NCBI RefSeq assembly: GCF_013401555.1
Contig: NZ_CP058552.1
Span: forward strand, 2,046,001-2,110,000
Origin: Paenibacillus sp. E222
GTDB lineage: Bacteria; Bacillota; Bacilli; Paenibacillales; Paenibacillaceae
Reading direction: 5' to 3'
Length of the DNA: 64,000 nucleotides
Positions 1 to 9,320 of this stretch are shown here, in pieces. The translations under genes and the position numbers were made by a program. The notes under the pieces were generated by a model. It made no database searches. It worked only from the letters and a program-made list of their open reading frames with translations, and was not told where the DNA came from. How positions within the stretch are numbered: position 1 is the stretch's first letter; the number at the start of each line of letters is the position of its first letter.

Positions 1-997
1 TCGTAGTGGCATTACCATGACGGAGTGCATTGGTCACGGCCTCTTTGGCATTTTTGTACAAGACAATCTGCATACTGGGATAAAGTACATGTGAATGCCC
101 ACGAACTTTGTAACTCGTCTTCACACCCGTTTCCCTTCCAACGTCTTCAAGCAGACGATCTAATGCGTAGGCATCGGATATATAAGAGTCAGGCCGCAAC
201 TTGTGAAGCGTGGTCCGCATGTCATCCATACTGGCGGCCAATTGATCCCGAATCTGTCTCACCATTTCCGTGCCCTGTTCTGGATGTATAGGGAGGGTGA
301 GGAGGGCTGCCTCAGACATCATTTTGGTGCGAATCAGGCGATGACCAATATCATCATGAAGCTGCCGGGATATCCGGGTACGTTCCTCAACCTGTGCCGC
401 TCCTTCAAGCTGCTTCGTGAATTGCAGCAATTGTTCGCGTGTCTCCTGAAGCTCGTAATGTTTACTTCGCAGCTCATCGTACACCTGTTCAAGCTGCCCA
501 CGGCTGCTCGCGCTTTTAGACCCCTGCCATGAGAGTGTTGCGGTGATGAGCAGGAGCAAGTTACCTGCAACCCGAGCCATTGTCTCTTGGGTGAAGCTAA
601 AAGGAATGGCTGTATTTGTGTGAAATGTAAGCCATGCATGAAGCTCCTGTGGCGGGGCGTAATACCAATGTAGCGCAATATTGCTGGCGATAAGCTGAAT
701 GGCGAGCATTAACCAACGCTGGGTCCTGTCCAGTCTGTACATATATACATAAAGCGCAGATAAGGAGAGGAAAAACATAAATGGGCCGTATAGAGCGATC
801 AACCAGCAGCTGAAGAGGATTTCGGCTGCGAGAAGAAAACTCTGCATACCTGAACGGGTGAAGTCTTTCCACACCGCGAGTCCTAGCGCAATGATAATAT
901 ACAGAGTATAGCGATCTTCTTGTTCCTGTGGTAGCACCAGAATGTACAGGACCGCGGGAACTATGAGTAAACCGTATTGCAGCAACCGCATCGGCAT
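1..997 (-). CDS. Sensor histidine kinase, NarL/DesK type (C-terminus cut by window edge)
   Basis: The reverse strand reads open from an ATG at 997 to the window edge, about 332 residues, with an in-frame TGA two codons upstream of that ATG. Residues 1-160 hold about five hydrophobic membrane segments. A charged, coiled-coil-like linker follows (about 165-205), then the HisKA_3 phosphoacceptor motif RISRQLHDDIGHRL with the predicted phosphorylated His near residue 214. The start of an ATPase N-box (KNAKEAVTNALRHGNA) is reached just before the edge, so most of the HATPase domain and any response regulator lie outside. It is divergent from an exporter of LnrLMN architecture, and in Bacillus LnrJ is a kinase of this family that controls such an exporter. 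The signal sensed is not visible. Family assignment is firm; the link to the exporter is inferred from position. Confidence 0.88.
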   Translation of the reverse strand, partial: MPMRLLQYGLLIVPAVLYILVLPQEQEDRYTLYIIIALGLAVWKDFTRSGMQSFLLAAEILFSCWLIALYGPFMFFLSLSALYVYMYRLDRTQRWLMLAIQLIASNIALHWYYAPPQELHAWLTFHTNTAIPFSFTQETMARVAGNLLLLITATLSWQGSKSASSRGQLEQVYDELRSKHYELQETREQLLQFTKQLEGAAQVEERTRISRQLHDDIGHRLIRTKMMSEAALLTLPIHPEQGTEMVRQIRDQLAASMDDMRTTLHKLRPDSYISDAYALDRLLEDVGRETGVKTSYKVRGHSHVLYPSMQIVLYKNAKEAVTNALRHGNATT

Positions 998-1027
998 ATG
1001 TCAGAGACATCCTTTATTTTTAGAAGT

Positions 1028-1041
1028 GAAGGTATACCTTC
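1028..1041. promoter_or_regulatory. 14-bp perfect palindrome, candidate operator
   Basis: GAAGGTATACCTTC is a perfect inverted repeat. It lies just downstream of the likely -10 box of the sensor kinase gene (1057-1062, minus strand) and about 30 bp before its start codon, a typical position for a repressor or autoregulation site. The binding protein is unknown. Confidence 0.45.
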
Positions 1042-1056
1042 CGGTAATGTATGTCG

Positions 1057-1062
1057 ATTATA
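1057..1062 (-). promoter_or_regulatory. Extended -10 promoter for the sensor kinase gene
   Basis: On the minus strand the sequence reads TATGATATAAT, an extended -10 (TG-N-TATAAT), about 60 bases before the kinase start. No convincing -35 hexamer is visible, which is common for extended -10 promoters. Confidence 0.45.
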
Positions 1063-1088
1063 TCATAGGCAGTTTTCCCAACCGAAGA

Positions 1089-1100
1089 TGACTTAAGTCA
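1089..1100. promoter_or_regulatory. 12-bp perfect palindrome upstream of the ABC exporter promoter
   Basis: TGACTTAAGTCA is a perfect inverted repeat ending 35 bp upstream of the -35 box of the exporter promoter. This is where an activating response regulator would be expected to bind. Assignment to the partner regulator of the divergent kinase is inference. Confidence 0.45.
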
Positions 1101-1135
1101 CCTTTGTTTCATGACCTTTCGTACCTTCGCAGAAG

Positions 1136-1164
1136 TTCACAATTCGTTACAATACAAATATAAA
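1136..1164 (+). promoter_or_regulatory. SigmaA-type promoter of the ABC exporter operon
   Basis: TTCACA (1136-1141) and TATAAA (1159-1164) are separated by exactly 17 bp, 52 bp upstream of the ATPase start codon. The hexamers are close to consensus; the spacing is ideal. Confidence 0.5.
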
Positions 1165-1215
1165 ATCCAGTCGCAGGAGCAGGGGATAGCTGGACGGAAG
1201 AGGAGTGTATAATCT

Positions 1216-2151
1216 ATGGCTATGCTTGAAGTGGATCATGTGGTGAAACGATACGGTAGCAAGCTGTCAGTGGATCATTTGAATCTGAGTGTAGGTAAAG
1301 GTGAAATTTTTGGATTGCTTGGACCCAATGGAGCAGGGAAAAGTACCACCATTAGCATGATTGCCGGTCTTTTAAATATGGATCAGGGTGAAATTCGGTT
1401 GGATGGCATATCGGTTCGGGAACGGCCGCTTGAGGTGAAACGCAAAATCGGGCTGGTACCACAGGATCTGGCTTTATACGAAACGATGACCGCTGCGGAG
1501 AATGTAACTTTTTTTGCCAGACTATATGGACTCCGTGGAAAAATGCTGAAAGAAAGAGTGCAGGAATCTCTTGAATTTGTAGGTTTGCAGGACAAAGCGA
1601 AGGATGCCCCGTCCACTTTCTCCGGTGGTATGAAACGTAGGCTGAACATTGCGTGTGCCATTATGCATCGACCGGATTTAATCATTATGGATGAACCAAC
1701 AGTGGGCATTGACCCGCAATCGCGGAATCATATTTTGGAGTCGGTCCGTACGCTTAATCAGATGGGGTCAACCATCATTTATACAAGTCATTATATGGAG
1801 GAAGTTGCTGCAATCAGTCACCGGGTAGCGATTATGGATCAGGGACATATCATTGCCTGCGGCACCGAAGCAGAGCTGAGAGAACGAGTTGCATCTGATG
1901 AAAAAATAGTGCTCACCACTTCGGGCATTGGTCCCGATGTTGTGGAGGAGTTAAAGCTTCACCCCCGTGTGCGGGCGGTAGACGTATCAGACGATACATT
2001 GATCGTTACGCTGCCTTCTGCGCAGCAGGATCTACAGGATATGCTCTTCATTTGCAGCAAACATGAAATCTCCATTCAATCGCTCAAGGTTGAAGAGCCT
2101 GATCTGGAAACGCTCTTCCTCAATCTGACCGGACGTACGCTTCGGGACTAG
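1216..2151 (+). CDS. ABC transporter ATP-binding protein (LnrL-like)
   Basis: This is the 311-residue ATPase of an ABC-2 type exporter. Visible motifs are Walker A GPNGAGKST (about residues 36-44), the signature FSGGMKRR (about 136-143), Walker B LIIMDEP and the H-loop TSH. A C-terminal domain of about 90 residues follows the ABC core, as in drug and lantibiotic exporters. The ATG is preceded by AGAGGAG. The next two genes encode ABC-2 permeases, 11 bp downstream and then overlapping. The size and order (311, 396, about 392 aa) match the linearmycin-resistance exporter LnrLMN of Bacillus, so export of an amphipathic antibiotic or lipid-active compound is likely but unproven. Confidence 0.9.
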   Translation: MAMLEVDHVVKRYGSKLSVDHLNLSVGKGEIFGLLGPNGAGKSTTISMIAGLLNMDQGEIRLDGISVRERPLEVKRKIGLVPQDLALYETMTAAENVTFFARLYGLRGKMLKERVQESLEFVGLQDKAKDAPSTFSGGMKRRLNIACAIMHRPDLIIMDEPTVGIDPQSRNHILESVRTLNQMGSTIIYTSHYMEEVAAISHRVAIMDQGHIIACGTEAELRERVASDEKIVLTTSGIGPDVVEELKLHPRVRAVDVSDDTLIVTLPSAQQDLQDMLFICSKHEISIQSLKVEEPDLETLFLNLTGRTLRD

Positions 2152-2162
2152 GAGGAGCTCAG

Positions 2163-3353
2163 ATGAACATATGGCATATTTGCATCTTTGAGTTAAGGCG
2201 GATTCTGAAAATTCGCTCCGTTCTGCTGAATCTGTTTATTCTACCGCTGCTGCTCATCTTTATATTGGGTACTGCACTTTCCAGTACAATGGGTACGGCA
2301 AAAGAAGCCATTCCTGACCCGGTGAGAGTAGGGATCATTCAAACAGAAGAGAATTCCGGTTCGGGAGCGATCAGTAAAGCTTTAAATGCATTTGTGACAT
2401 CCCCGGCGGTAGCCGACATGATGAAGGTACAGAGCATACCTACGGAAGAAGAGGCTGTAAGTGCAATGCGAGGTGGTGATTTGGATTTTGCCGTAATCGT
2501 CCCATCAGATCTGGAGGAGCAGATCATGAAAGGGGAAGAGGCAAGGTTACAATGGATACTGGGGAAAGACGGAACACTCAATGTTATAGGTGAAACTTTG
2601 TTTACGCGGTTCACGGATGAACTGAACAGACAGGTCGCTGCGGCGAAAGTGTTAGGTCCTGATGCAGCAGCTGCAATGGCTGAGCATTCGCAGACCCATA
2701 GTGCGAGCTCTTCATATATAGCCGTCAGCAGTCCCGGAGAAGTGGGCACCTCTTATAGTGCTTCACAATATTATGCGGCTTCCATGCTCGCCATGTTCAT
2801 GCTTTACTCAGGCATGACAACTAGCAACAGTCTGTTTGGTGAGAGAGACAAAAAAACGCTAACTCGCTTACAGGCAGCTCCAATCGGCAATGGGGTCATT
2901 TTTGCAGGGAAAATTGCAGGCAACAGCCTGATTGCTTTCTCGCAGGCCATCATCATCGTATTGATGACACATTGGTTATATGGTGTGAACTGGGGCACAC
3001 ATCCCTGGCTGATTGTTCTGATCTGTGTGCTAATTACGCTGGCTTCCATGACTCTCGGTGTGATCGTTGCCCTACTTTTCAAGAATGCCGCATCCGCAAG
3101 CGCCGCTCTTCAAGGCATCATTATTGCCATGACGTTTATTAGCGGTGGATTTACACCCATTGCCGTTGGTTTTGTACAGCGAATAAGCGAATTTACGGTG
3201 AATCACTGGGCTCTGCAAAGTTTTCTGCGAATGATGCTGAACGCTCCCGTAAGTGAGATTATGTATAGCATCATGATGCTTGGTGCGGTATGTACGGTAA
3301 TGGTGGCGGCAGCGGGACTGATCTATAGAAAGGCGGGATATCGGTATGAATAG
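2163..3353 (+). CDS. ABC-2 type permease (LnrM-like)
   Basis: This is a 396-residue membrane protein with the ABC-2/DUF3533-like layout: one N-terminal membrane helix (about residues 20-42), a large extracytoplasmic domain (about 45-220) and five or more C-terminal helices. The sequence SMLAMFMLYSGMTTSNSLF starts the C-terminal membrane part, followed by the typical cytoplasmic stretch GERDKKTLTRLQAAP. An AGGAGG site immediately precedes the ATG, and its stop overlaps the start of the next permease by 8 bp (ATGAATAG), indicating translational coupling. It should form the transmembrane half of the exporter with the downstream permease. Confidence 0.88.
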   Translation: MNIWHICIFELRRILKIRSVLLNLFILPLLLIFILGTALSSTMGTAKEAIPDPVRVGIIQTEENSGSGAISKALNAFVTSPAVADMMKVQSIPTEEEAVSAMRGGDLDFAVIVPSDLEEQIMKGEEARLQWILGKDGTLNVIGETLFTRFTDELNRQVAAAKVLGPDAAAAMAEHSQTHSASSSYIAVSSPGEVGTSYSASQYYAASMLAMFMLYSGMTTSNSLFGERDKKTLTRLQAAPIGNGVIFAGKIAGNSLIAFSQAIIIVLMTHWLYGVNWGTHPWLIVLICVLITLASMTLGVIVALLFKNAASASAALQGIIIAMTFISGGFTPIAVGFVQRISEFTVNHWALQSFLRMMLNAPVSEIMYSIMMLGAVCTVMVAAAGLIYRKAGYRYE

Positions 3354-4523
3354 CCTCAATATTGCCTTGCTGATGATCAGGCGCACGATATTGCGCAAAC
3401 GCGGCTTTATCACGTTTTTTCTTCTTCCTTGCCTTGTCGTCACAGGAACAATTGCGCTGTTTGGGAGCGAGGAGGGAACGCGTGCGGTCATTCCTTATGT
3501 AAACGAGGATCAGGGTCCAGCAGGAGCATGGATCTTGAATGAGCTTGGCCGCAAAGAGGAATATCTGCTCAAACCCATGAAAACCGTTGTGGAAGTTAAT
3601 GAAGCCATCGCGCAGCAAACGGGGAGTTCAGGACTCGTTATCCCGACGCATTACACGGACGATCTACTGCAAGACAAACAGCCTGAAGTCCAACTGGTAG
3701 AACTTCGTGTCAGAGAAAGCTCTTATACGCTGAGAGCTGCGGTTGAAGGTTTGGCGGCGGGATTGAATCAATCTGCTTCGGCAGTACTGGCAGCAACAGA
3801 TGCGGCATCGGGTGAGATTCCTGATCCAGCTCTGGCAGAAGCAAAATTGAAAGAGTTGTTACTTGAACTTGGCAAACATCAAATTTCGGGTGAAGCAACG
3901 GAGCTTCAGATGTATCCCAAACCGGGTCTGAACAATGTCACAGGTTTTACGATCATGTTCATGATGGGGCTGCTGACCAGTACAGTTGCTGTTATTATGG
4001 AAGACCGCAGGCAGCGGACGATGGCAAGAGTCTACACGGCGCCAGTCCGGGCTTATGAAATTGCACTGGGCAATTTTTTGGGGAGTTTTGCAATCGGTTT
4101 GATCCAAATTGTTTGGTGCTGGGGATTAGCAGATGGGTGCTTCATTATGATGCGGGGATCCCATTTGGCATTCACCTTCTCATTCTGGCCGCATTTATGC
4201 TGGTCTCCATGGGGATTGCAAGTACGGTTGCCGGCTTGATTCGTGAATCGAAAAATGCAACCATGCTGAATTCACTGATTATTACACCGACGTGTATGAT
4301 TGGCGGCTGCTTCTGGCCGCTGTCGATCATGCCGGATTATATGCAAAAACTCGCCAATTTTGTTCCGCAGAAATGGGCGATTCAAGCGGTGGAAACGATC
4401 TCTGCAGGTGGTACGCTGTCGGATATTACACTGCCGCTGCTGATATTATTTGGCATGGCAGCCATTTTGCTGACGGTGGGTTCTGCGATTCTTCGTCCCA
4501 GCCAGCCGGGGGTGAATGCATAA
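3346..4523 (+). pseudogene. Second ABC-2 type permease (LnrN-like), split by a -1 frameshift
   Basis: Frame 1 runs from the ATG at 3346 and loses homology after GLIQIV near 4111, ending at 4239. The true continuation (VLGISRW, then helices to the end) is in another frame from 4113 to the stop at 4521-4523. Joining the frames near GTTTGG at 4111-4116 by restoring one missing base gives about 392 residues, the same size and topology as the partner permease: an N-terminal helix, an external domain, then PVRAYEIALGNFLGS and five C-terminal helices including the conserved CFWPLSIMP region. Either the exporter is inactivated in this strain or a base was lost from the short T run in sequencing or assembly. 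The rest of the operon looks intact, which favours a recent or artefactual change. Confidence 0.8.
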
Positions 4524-4549
4524 CTTACAGGAGTAACGCTTAATAAATG

Positions 4550-4582
4550 AGCCGGATGCACAATTATGCATCCGGCTTTTTG
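4550..4582 (+). terminator. Rho-independent terminator of the ABC exporter operon
   Basis: AGCCGGATGCA and TGCATCCGGCT form an 11-bp perfect stem with a 6-nt loop, followed by TTTTT. It lies 27 bp after the permease stop. Confidence 0.88.
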
Positions 4583-4733
4583 AGCTGCCATAAGGCATGG
4601 AGCGTGCCGATTTCTGTTTCGTGTAATTGCTGGGGAAGAATCAGTGAAGTTATACCTATGTCCTGGTGCTACTCATATGTGATAAATTGATCGTTAGAAC
4701 TATAGAAAGATTGAGATTTCAAAGATTGGCCTA

Positions 4734-4762
4734 ACATGCCATCACATAACAACAAGGCATGT
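4734..4762. promoter_or_regulatory. Inverted repeat upstream of the hscC-like operon
   Basis: ACATGCC (4734-4740) and GGCATGT (4756-4762) form a perfect 7-bp inverted repeat with a 15-nt spacer, about 50 bp before the chaperone start. It has no T-run, so it is more likely an operator or an RNA hairpin than a terminator. It does not resemble a CIRCE or CtsR site. Nothing else stands out in this 290-bp gap. Confidence 0.3.
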
Positions 4763-4813
4763 GGATTTATTCTATGCATGATTAGATTGTAATTAGAAAG
4801 AAGGTATACGTTA

Positions 4814-6511
4814 ATGACAATTATTGGTATTGATTTGGGGACAACGAACAGCCTTGTATCTTGCTGGATGAATGGAGAATCGGTTATTATTCCGAATGCC
4901 CTGGGTAATCGTTTGACGCCTTCAGTTGTCAGCGTGGATGACAATGGAGAGGTACTGGTAGGAGAAGTGGCCAAGGAGCGAATGATCACGCATCCTGAGC
5001 GTACAGCATCCGTTTTCAAAAGATACATGGGTACTGGAAGAACCTTTAGTTTGGGTACATATCGATTTTTACCGGAGGAACTTTCGGCGTTTGTTTTGAA
5101 ATCACTCAAAGCGGATGCAGAAGCTTTTCTGGGAGAAGTAGTGACAGAAGCTGTCATCAGCGTGCCAGCATATTTCAATGATGCTCAACGAAAGGCAACT
5201 CAGCGTGCAGGTGAGCTTGCCGGCATTAAGGTGGAACGCCTTCTTAGTGAACCGACTGCGGCAGCCATTGCTTATGGTTTGCATCAACAGCAATCTGAAA
5301 CCAAGTTTTTGGTATTTGATCTGGGTGGAGGTACATTTGATGTATCCGTCTTGGAGCTGTTTGATCAGATTATGGAAGTAAAATCGGTTGCTGGGGATAA
5401 CTTTCTGGGTGGTGAAGATTTCACACGTCTGCTCGCGGATTTGTTTGCGTTGGAGCATCAGATTCAGCAAGATACCTTGTCAGCCAAAGAGCAGTCGGCA
5501 TTATGGAAGCAGGCAGAGTTGTGTAAGCGGGCATTAAGCGATGGACGTGAGGGTGCAATGTCCCTGACTTTTGAAAAAGGGTTGAAAGAGTTTGGTATAG
5601 ATCGTTCCAGTTTCGATCAGGCGGCGAAGCCATTGCTGGCACGTCTGCAAAAACCGGTTGAACGGGCACTGCGTGATGCTTCAGTTAAACTAAGTGAATT
5701 GGATGCAGTAATCCTCGTGGGAGGAGCTACTCGCATGCCACTTATTTATTCATTTACTGGCAAGCTGTTTGGTAGATTGCCTGCCAATCACTTGCATCCC
5801 GATGAAGCTGTTGCGCTAGGTGTCGGCATTCAGGCGGCAATGAAATCGCGCCATGAAGATTTACAGGAAGTCATCCTGACGGATGTATGTCCATATACAT
5901 TGGGGACTTCGGTTTCCGTATCACTCGGAAATGGACGATACGAATCCGGGATGTTTTCCCCAATTATCGAACGAAATACAGTGATTCCGGTCAGTAGAGT
6001 GGAACGTTACTACACGATAGACGATAATCAGACCTCTCTTACTGCGGACATTTACCAAGGTGAGAGCCGCGTGGCCAAAAACAACGTGAAGCTTGGGGAT
6101 CTGGCCATCTCAATACCTCCAGCTCCTGGAGGAGAGCAAGCTGTGGATATCCGGTTCACGTATGACATTAACGGCATCCTTGAAGTGGAAGTCACAGCGG
6201 TTGGAACGGGAGAGAAGAAGGTAGCGATCATTCAGGCGAAGGAAACTGAGTTGTCCAAGGAGGAGATTATCGAACGTTTCAAAGCGTTGGAGGCTATCAA
6301 GATTCATCCCCGGGAACGGATGGAGAATCGCTTGCTTTTGGCTCGGGGAGAACGAATGTATGAAGAATCGCTGTCTGAGCATCGGGAAATCATCGCCAAG
6401 GCCATGCTTGGATATGAAGAGACCCTTAAACGTCAGGATGACAAGGAAATCAAGAAAGAAGCTGAGAAGTTGAAGGAAGTGCTGGATCAAATCGAAAAAG
6501 TTTGGGGGTGA
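4814..6511 (+). CDS. hscC: Hsp70-family chaperone, HscC type
   Basis: This is a 565-residue Hsp70, shorter than DnaK (about 610) and close to E. coli HscC (about 556). The ATPase domain shows the phosphate-1 loop GIDLGTTNSLVS (about residues 5-16), phosphate-2 loop FDLGGGTFDVSVLEL (about 170-184) and the adenosine motif ILVGGATRMP (about 301-310). The substrate-binding domain begins near DVCPYTLGTSV (about 360) and ends in a short charged helical lid. The C-terminus lacks the DnaK EEVD-like or long Gly-rich tail. It has GAAGG before the ATG. A J-domain protein follows after 7 bp, then a DUF1266 protein, which is the company HscC keeps in enterobacteria. It is not the housekeeping DnaK: there is no grpE or hrcA here. 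Substrates are unknown. Confidence 0.87.
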   Translation: MTIIGIDLGTTNSLVSCWMNGESVIIPNALGNRLTPSVVSVDDNGEVLVGEVAKERMITHPERTASVFKRYMGTGRTFSLGTYRFLPEELSAFVLKSLKADAEAFLGEVVTEAVISVPAYFNDAQRKATQRAGELAGIKVERLLSEPTAAAIAYGLHQQQSETKFLVFDLGGGTFDVSVLELFDQIMEVKSVAGDNFLGGEDFTRLLADLFALEHQIQQDTLSAKEQSALWKQAELCKRALSDGREGAMSLTFEKGLKEFGIDRSSFDQAAKPLLARLQKPVERALRDASVKLSELDAVILVGGATRMPLIYSFTGKLFGRLPANHLHPDEAVALGVGIQAAMKSRHEDLQEVILTDVCPYTLGTSVSVSLGNGRYESGMFSPIIERNTVIPVSRVERYYTIDDNQTSLTADIYQGESRVAKNNVKLGDLAISIPPAPGGEQAVDIRFTYDINGILEVEVTAVGTGEKKVAIIQAKETELSKEEIIERFKALEAIKIHPRERMENRLLLARGERMYEESLSEHREIIAKAMLGYEETLKRQDDKEIKKEAEKLKEVLDQIEKVWG

Positions 6512-6518
6512 TTCGTGA

Positions 6519-9308
6519 ATGGACTTCTGGGCGCGATTAGAACTCGAGCCGACGCAGGATGTGAGGGTTATCAAACGAGCTTATGCCAAGCAACTTCGGA
6601 TGACTCATCCGGAAGATGATCCGGACGGTTTTCAGTTACTTCGATCCGCTTATGAACAAGCACTCAAGGCTGCTAAAGAGCTTGAGAAAGAGGGCTTTCT
6701 GTTAAGTGATCGAGATCAGATTGAACTGAGACCCGTGCATAGGCAGGAAATAAGACATGATGAGGATAGACAAACTGAACAACTAAATAACTTGGATCGG
6801 GAGACTTTGATCGAAGTTGATGCCAAGCATGATATTGAAAATCAGGAATGGTTGCAGGAGAATGAGGCTGATGTTAAACCAGTGTATCCCTCCATAGAAC
6901 AAGAGCACTGGGTGCCTCCGTCTTGGATTGAAGTCTCTGCTCCTGCAGAAGATCTAAGTGCTACTGTTTTACCGCTGAATAGAGCGAATTGGGTATCTCC
7001 ATCGTGGATGGAGGCATTATCGCTTGAAGGTTCCAGAGACCTGAGCGATTCAGTGTTGCTGCTGGCTCAGGCACGAGGTATTCTGGAGGATATTTTTAGG
7101 CGCCCAGAAATCACTGTTTGGGAAGAATGGACACAGAGAGAGGAGCTATGGCGGCTCGATGTGAAATATCACACCGGAACTGAATTGCTGCAGATTCTGG
7201 TGGAATATCCTTATATGCCGAAAGCAATCTGGCGCATATTAAATGAATTCTTCGGATGGACGGAGCGTCAGGATGAATTAAGAGCGTTGTTATCGGATGA
7301 AATTGCTGATCGTCCTACTCTAGAGCTGGAACGTGCTTGGGAATTGCGTTACGACACGTTTGATCCTGAACAAGAAGTGGATTATGAAACGTTCATACGG
7401 TACCGGGATACTGTATTTCAAAGGATGTTACAGGGGGAGTGGAGACAAGTCAGTCCCCATATTGACGCTGCGATGGAGTTATATGCAGACGATCCCGATA
7501 TGCTTCTGTTGGCAGGCAAATTTCGTCTGTGGAATCGAGAGGAAATGGCTGCAGAGATGTTGTTTGAACGACTGATTGAACTGGTTCCTGAATCTATAGA
7601 CGGATTGCTTCACCGTGCAAGATTGTTGGAAAATGCGGGACATCTTGAGCTGTCCGTCAATTTGTACAATAAGATTCTGGAGCTTCATCCCAATCATCTG
7701 GATGCCTTAAATGGACTTGCGAGATATCATCAACATCACGGAGATGACGCCAAGGCAATCCATCTATTGCAACGGATTGTCTCCATTCATCCGTTTGATT
7801 TTGAAGCACAGATTGCTTTGATAGAATTAAATCTGGCTTTAGTTGAGGCGCAGAAGAAAACGGCAGAGGATGAGAAGGATTGGAGTGCTCGCAAAGAGCT
7901 TCAACGTCTGGTTGCCCTAAGTTATGTCGAAATGGATGAAGATGAACAGCTTCTTCGATATATGGCCGAAATTCACATGGCGGATAAGCTCGATGAAGGT
8001 TTATATGTATTGTGGGCGCAGGCATGCATTCGGATGGAGAAAAATGAGGAAGCGCTGGAGATCCTAAAAAATGCGGAAATGGCAGCAATCGAAGCGGAAG
8101 GCGATATTTTTGCAATCCTTTTTGAACGCGGTCAGTTGCATCTCGAAATGGGAAACAGCCCAGAGGCAATACTTGATCTGGATAAATCGACCCAGTTGAA
8201 TCCTTCCCATGCAGGGGCGTGGCACTCTCTTGCGATTGCACATCATCGCCAGGAACAAAACATGAAATGTATTTATTTTTCAGATAAGGCCATTGAACTT
8301 GATCCTCACGTATATGCATACCGATCATTAAGGGCATTTTGTTACTATATTAACGGAAGATATGAAGAAGCGTTGGTTGACTATGAGCATGTTACACTTG
8401 ATGATTCGGATCACACGATGGACTGGTTTCGCAAGGGCTTCTCACATCTGAAAAGGCAGCAATATGCCGAAGCGCTCCAATCACTTAAAGTATCACAAAC
8501 ATTTGGGTGCTCTACAAACACACCCTATTATTTGGCGGTTGCTCATGCAAGATTGGGGGAGGGCGTTCAGGCGCTGGAGGAAGTTAGAACATTTCGCAGG
8601 GAAAATCCTGAAGATCCGGACGGTCCTCTGCTTGAAGGGGATATTTTGCGTGAGCAAGGAAGGGTTAACGAGGCACTGAATGTGTACAGGAATGGCCTGA
8701 ACGAAAACCCCGGCACATATGAACTGATCAGAATGGTAATTGTTTGCGTCATGGAGTCCGATGTTCAAAAACGAGATGATATATTGAATCGGCTGGCTGA
8801 AGAGATGTCTAACTTCGATTCGATTCAGCTGTGGGGAATACTCTTCATAACACGCTATCATGTGGAAAGTCATTCTTGGGAGCGAGCCCTTTCTTGGGTT
8901 GAGGTTTATATAGACGGAGAACCATCAGAGAATATTGATCCTCATATTTGGTTGTACGCGGGGATTGCTGCTTACCGTATGGGGGATTTGAATCAGGCGC
9001 TGCTTGATCTCGACAAAGCGTATCGTGGAGGGCTTGAAGGTGATGTATGCAGTTACCTGAGCATGGTCTATTACGATATCGGAAATATGGATCGTGCGCG
9101 TATTTATGCCGAAAAAGCAGTTCGTGAACAGCCGGAACATCCAGACTACGTTCTGAGATGGGAAGCTATCGTTGCCCGTGCAGAACAGCGAGGACTTCCA
9201 TTTTGGAGAAGATTGAGAAAATCAAAACCGGCGTATGAACTGTGGCCATCCAGGTTACCGCTTCAACATCTGATGCCTGATGACGTCGTGAGTTTACATT
9301 TTGTATAA
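6519..9308 (+). CDS. J-domain/TPR protein, putative HscC co-chaperone
   Basis: This is a 929-residue soluble protein. Residues 1-55 form a divergent J-domain: FWARLELEPTQDVRVIKRAYAKQLRMTHPE, then DDPDGFQLLRSAYEQAL. The catalytic HPD tripeptide reads HPE (residues 30-32), followed by DD. A charged, low-complexity linker follows (about 60-190), with a duplicated W-V-x-PSW motif at HWVPPSWIEV and NWVSPSWMEA. From about residue 310 to the C-terminus there are many TPR-like repeats (for example ALNGLARYHQHHGDDAKAI). The family resembles enterobacterial DjlB/DjlC, J proteins that work with HscC. The GGGGGTG site overlaps the hscC stop, so the two are translationally coupled. The likely role is recruiting protein clients through the TPRs and stimulating the HscC ATPase; the missing HPD Asp makes stimulation uncertain. 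Confidence 0.83.
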   Translation: MDFWARLELEPTQDVRVIKRAYAKQLRMTHPEDDPDGFQLLRSAYEQALKAAKELEKEGFLLSDRDQIELRPVHRQEIRHDEDRQTEQLNNLDRETLIEVDAKHDIENQEWLQENEADVKPVYPSIEQEHWVPPSWIEVSAPAEDLSATVLPLNRANWVSPSWMEALSLEGSRDLSDSVLLLAQARGILEDIFRRPEITVWEEWTQREELWRLDVKYHTGTELLQILVEYPYMPKAIWRILNEFFGWTERQDELRALLSDEIADRPTLELERAWELRYDTFDPEQEVDYETFIRYRDTVFQRMLQGEWRQVSPHIDAAMELYADDPDMLLLAGKFRLWNREEMAAEMLFERLIELVPESIDGLLHRARLLENAGHLELSVNLYNKILELHPNHLDALNGLARYHQHHGDDAKAIHLLQRIVSIHPFDFEAQIALIELNLALVEAQKKTAEDEKDWSARKELQRLVALSYVEMDEDEQLLRYMAEIHMADKLDEGLYVLWAQACIRMEKNEEALEILKNAEMAAIEAEGDIFAILFERGQLHLEMGNSPEAILDLDKSTQLNPSHAGAWHSLAIAHHRQEQNMKCIYFSDKAIELDPHVYAYRSLRAFCYYINGRYEEALVDYEHVTLDDSDHTMDWFRKGFSHLKRQQYAEALQSLKVSQTFGCSTNTPYYLAVAHARLGEGVQALEEVRTFRRENPEDPDGPLLEGDILREQGRVNEALNVYRNGLNENPGTYELIRMVIVCVMESDVQKRDDILNRLAEEMSNFDSIQLWGILFITRYHVESHSWERALSWVEVYIDGEPSENIDPHIWLYAGIAAYRMGDLNQALLDLDKAYRGGLEGDVCSYLSMVYYDIGNMDRARIYAEKAVREQPEHPDYVLRWEAIVARAEQRGLPFWRRLRKSKPAYELWPSRLPLQHLMPDDVVSLHFV

Positions 9309-9320
9309 GGAGGCACTGCG

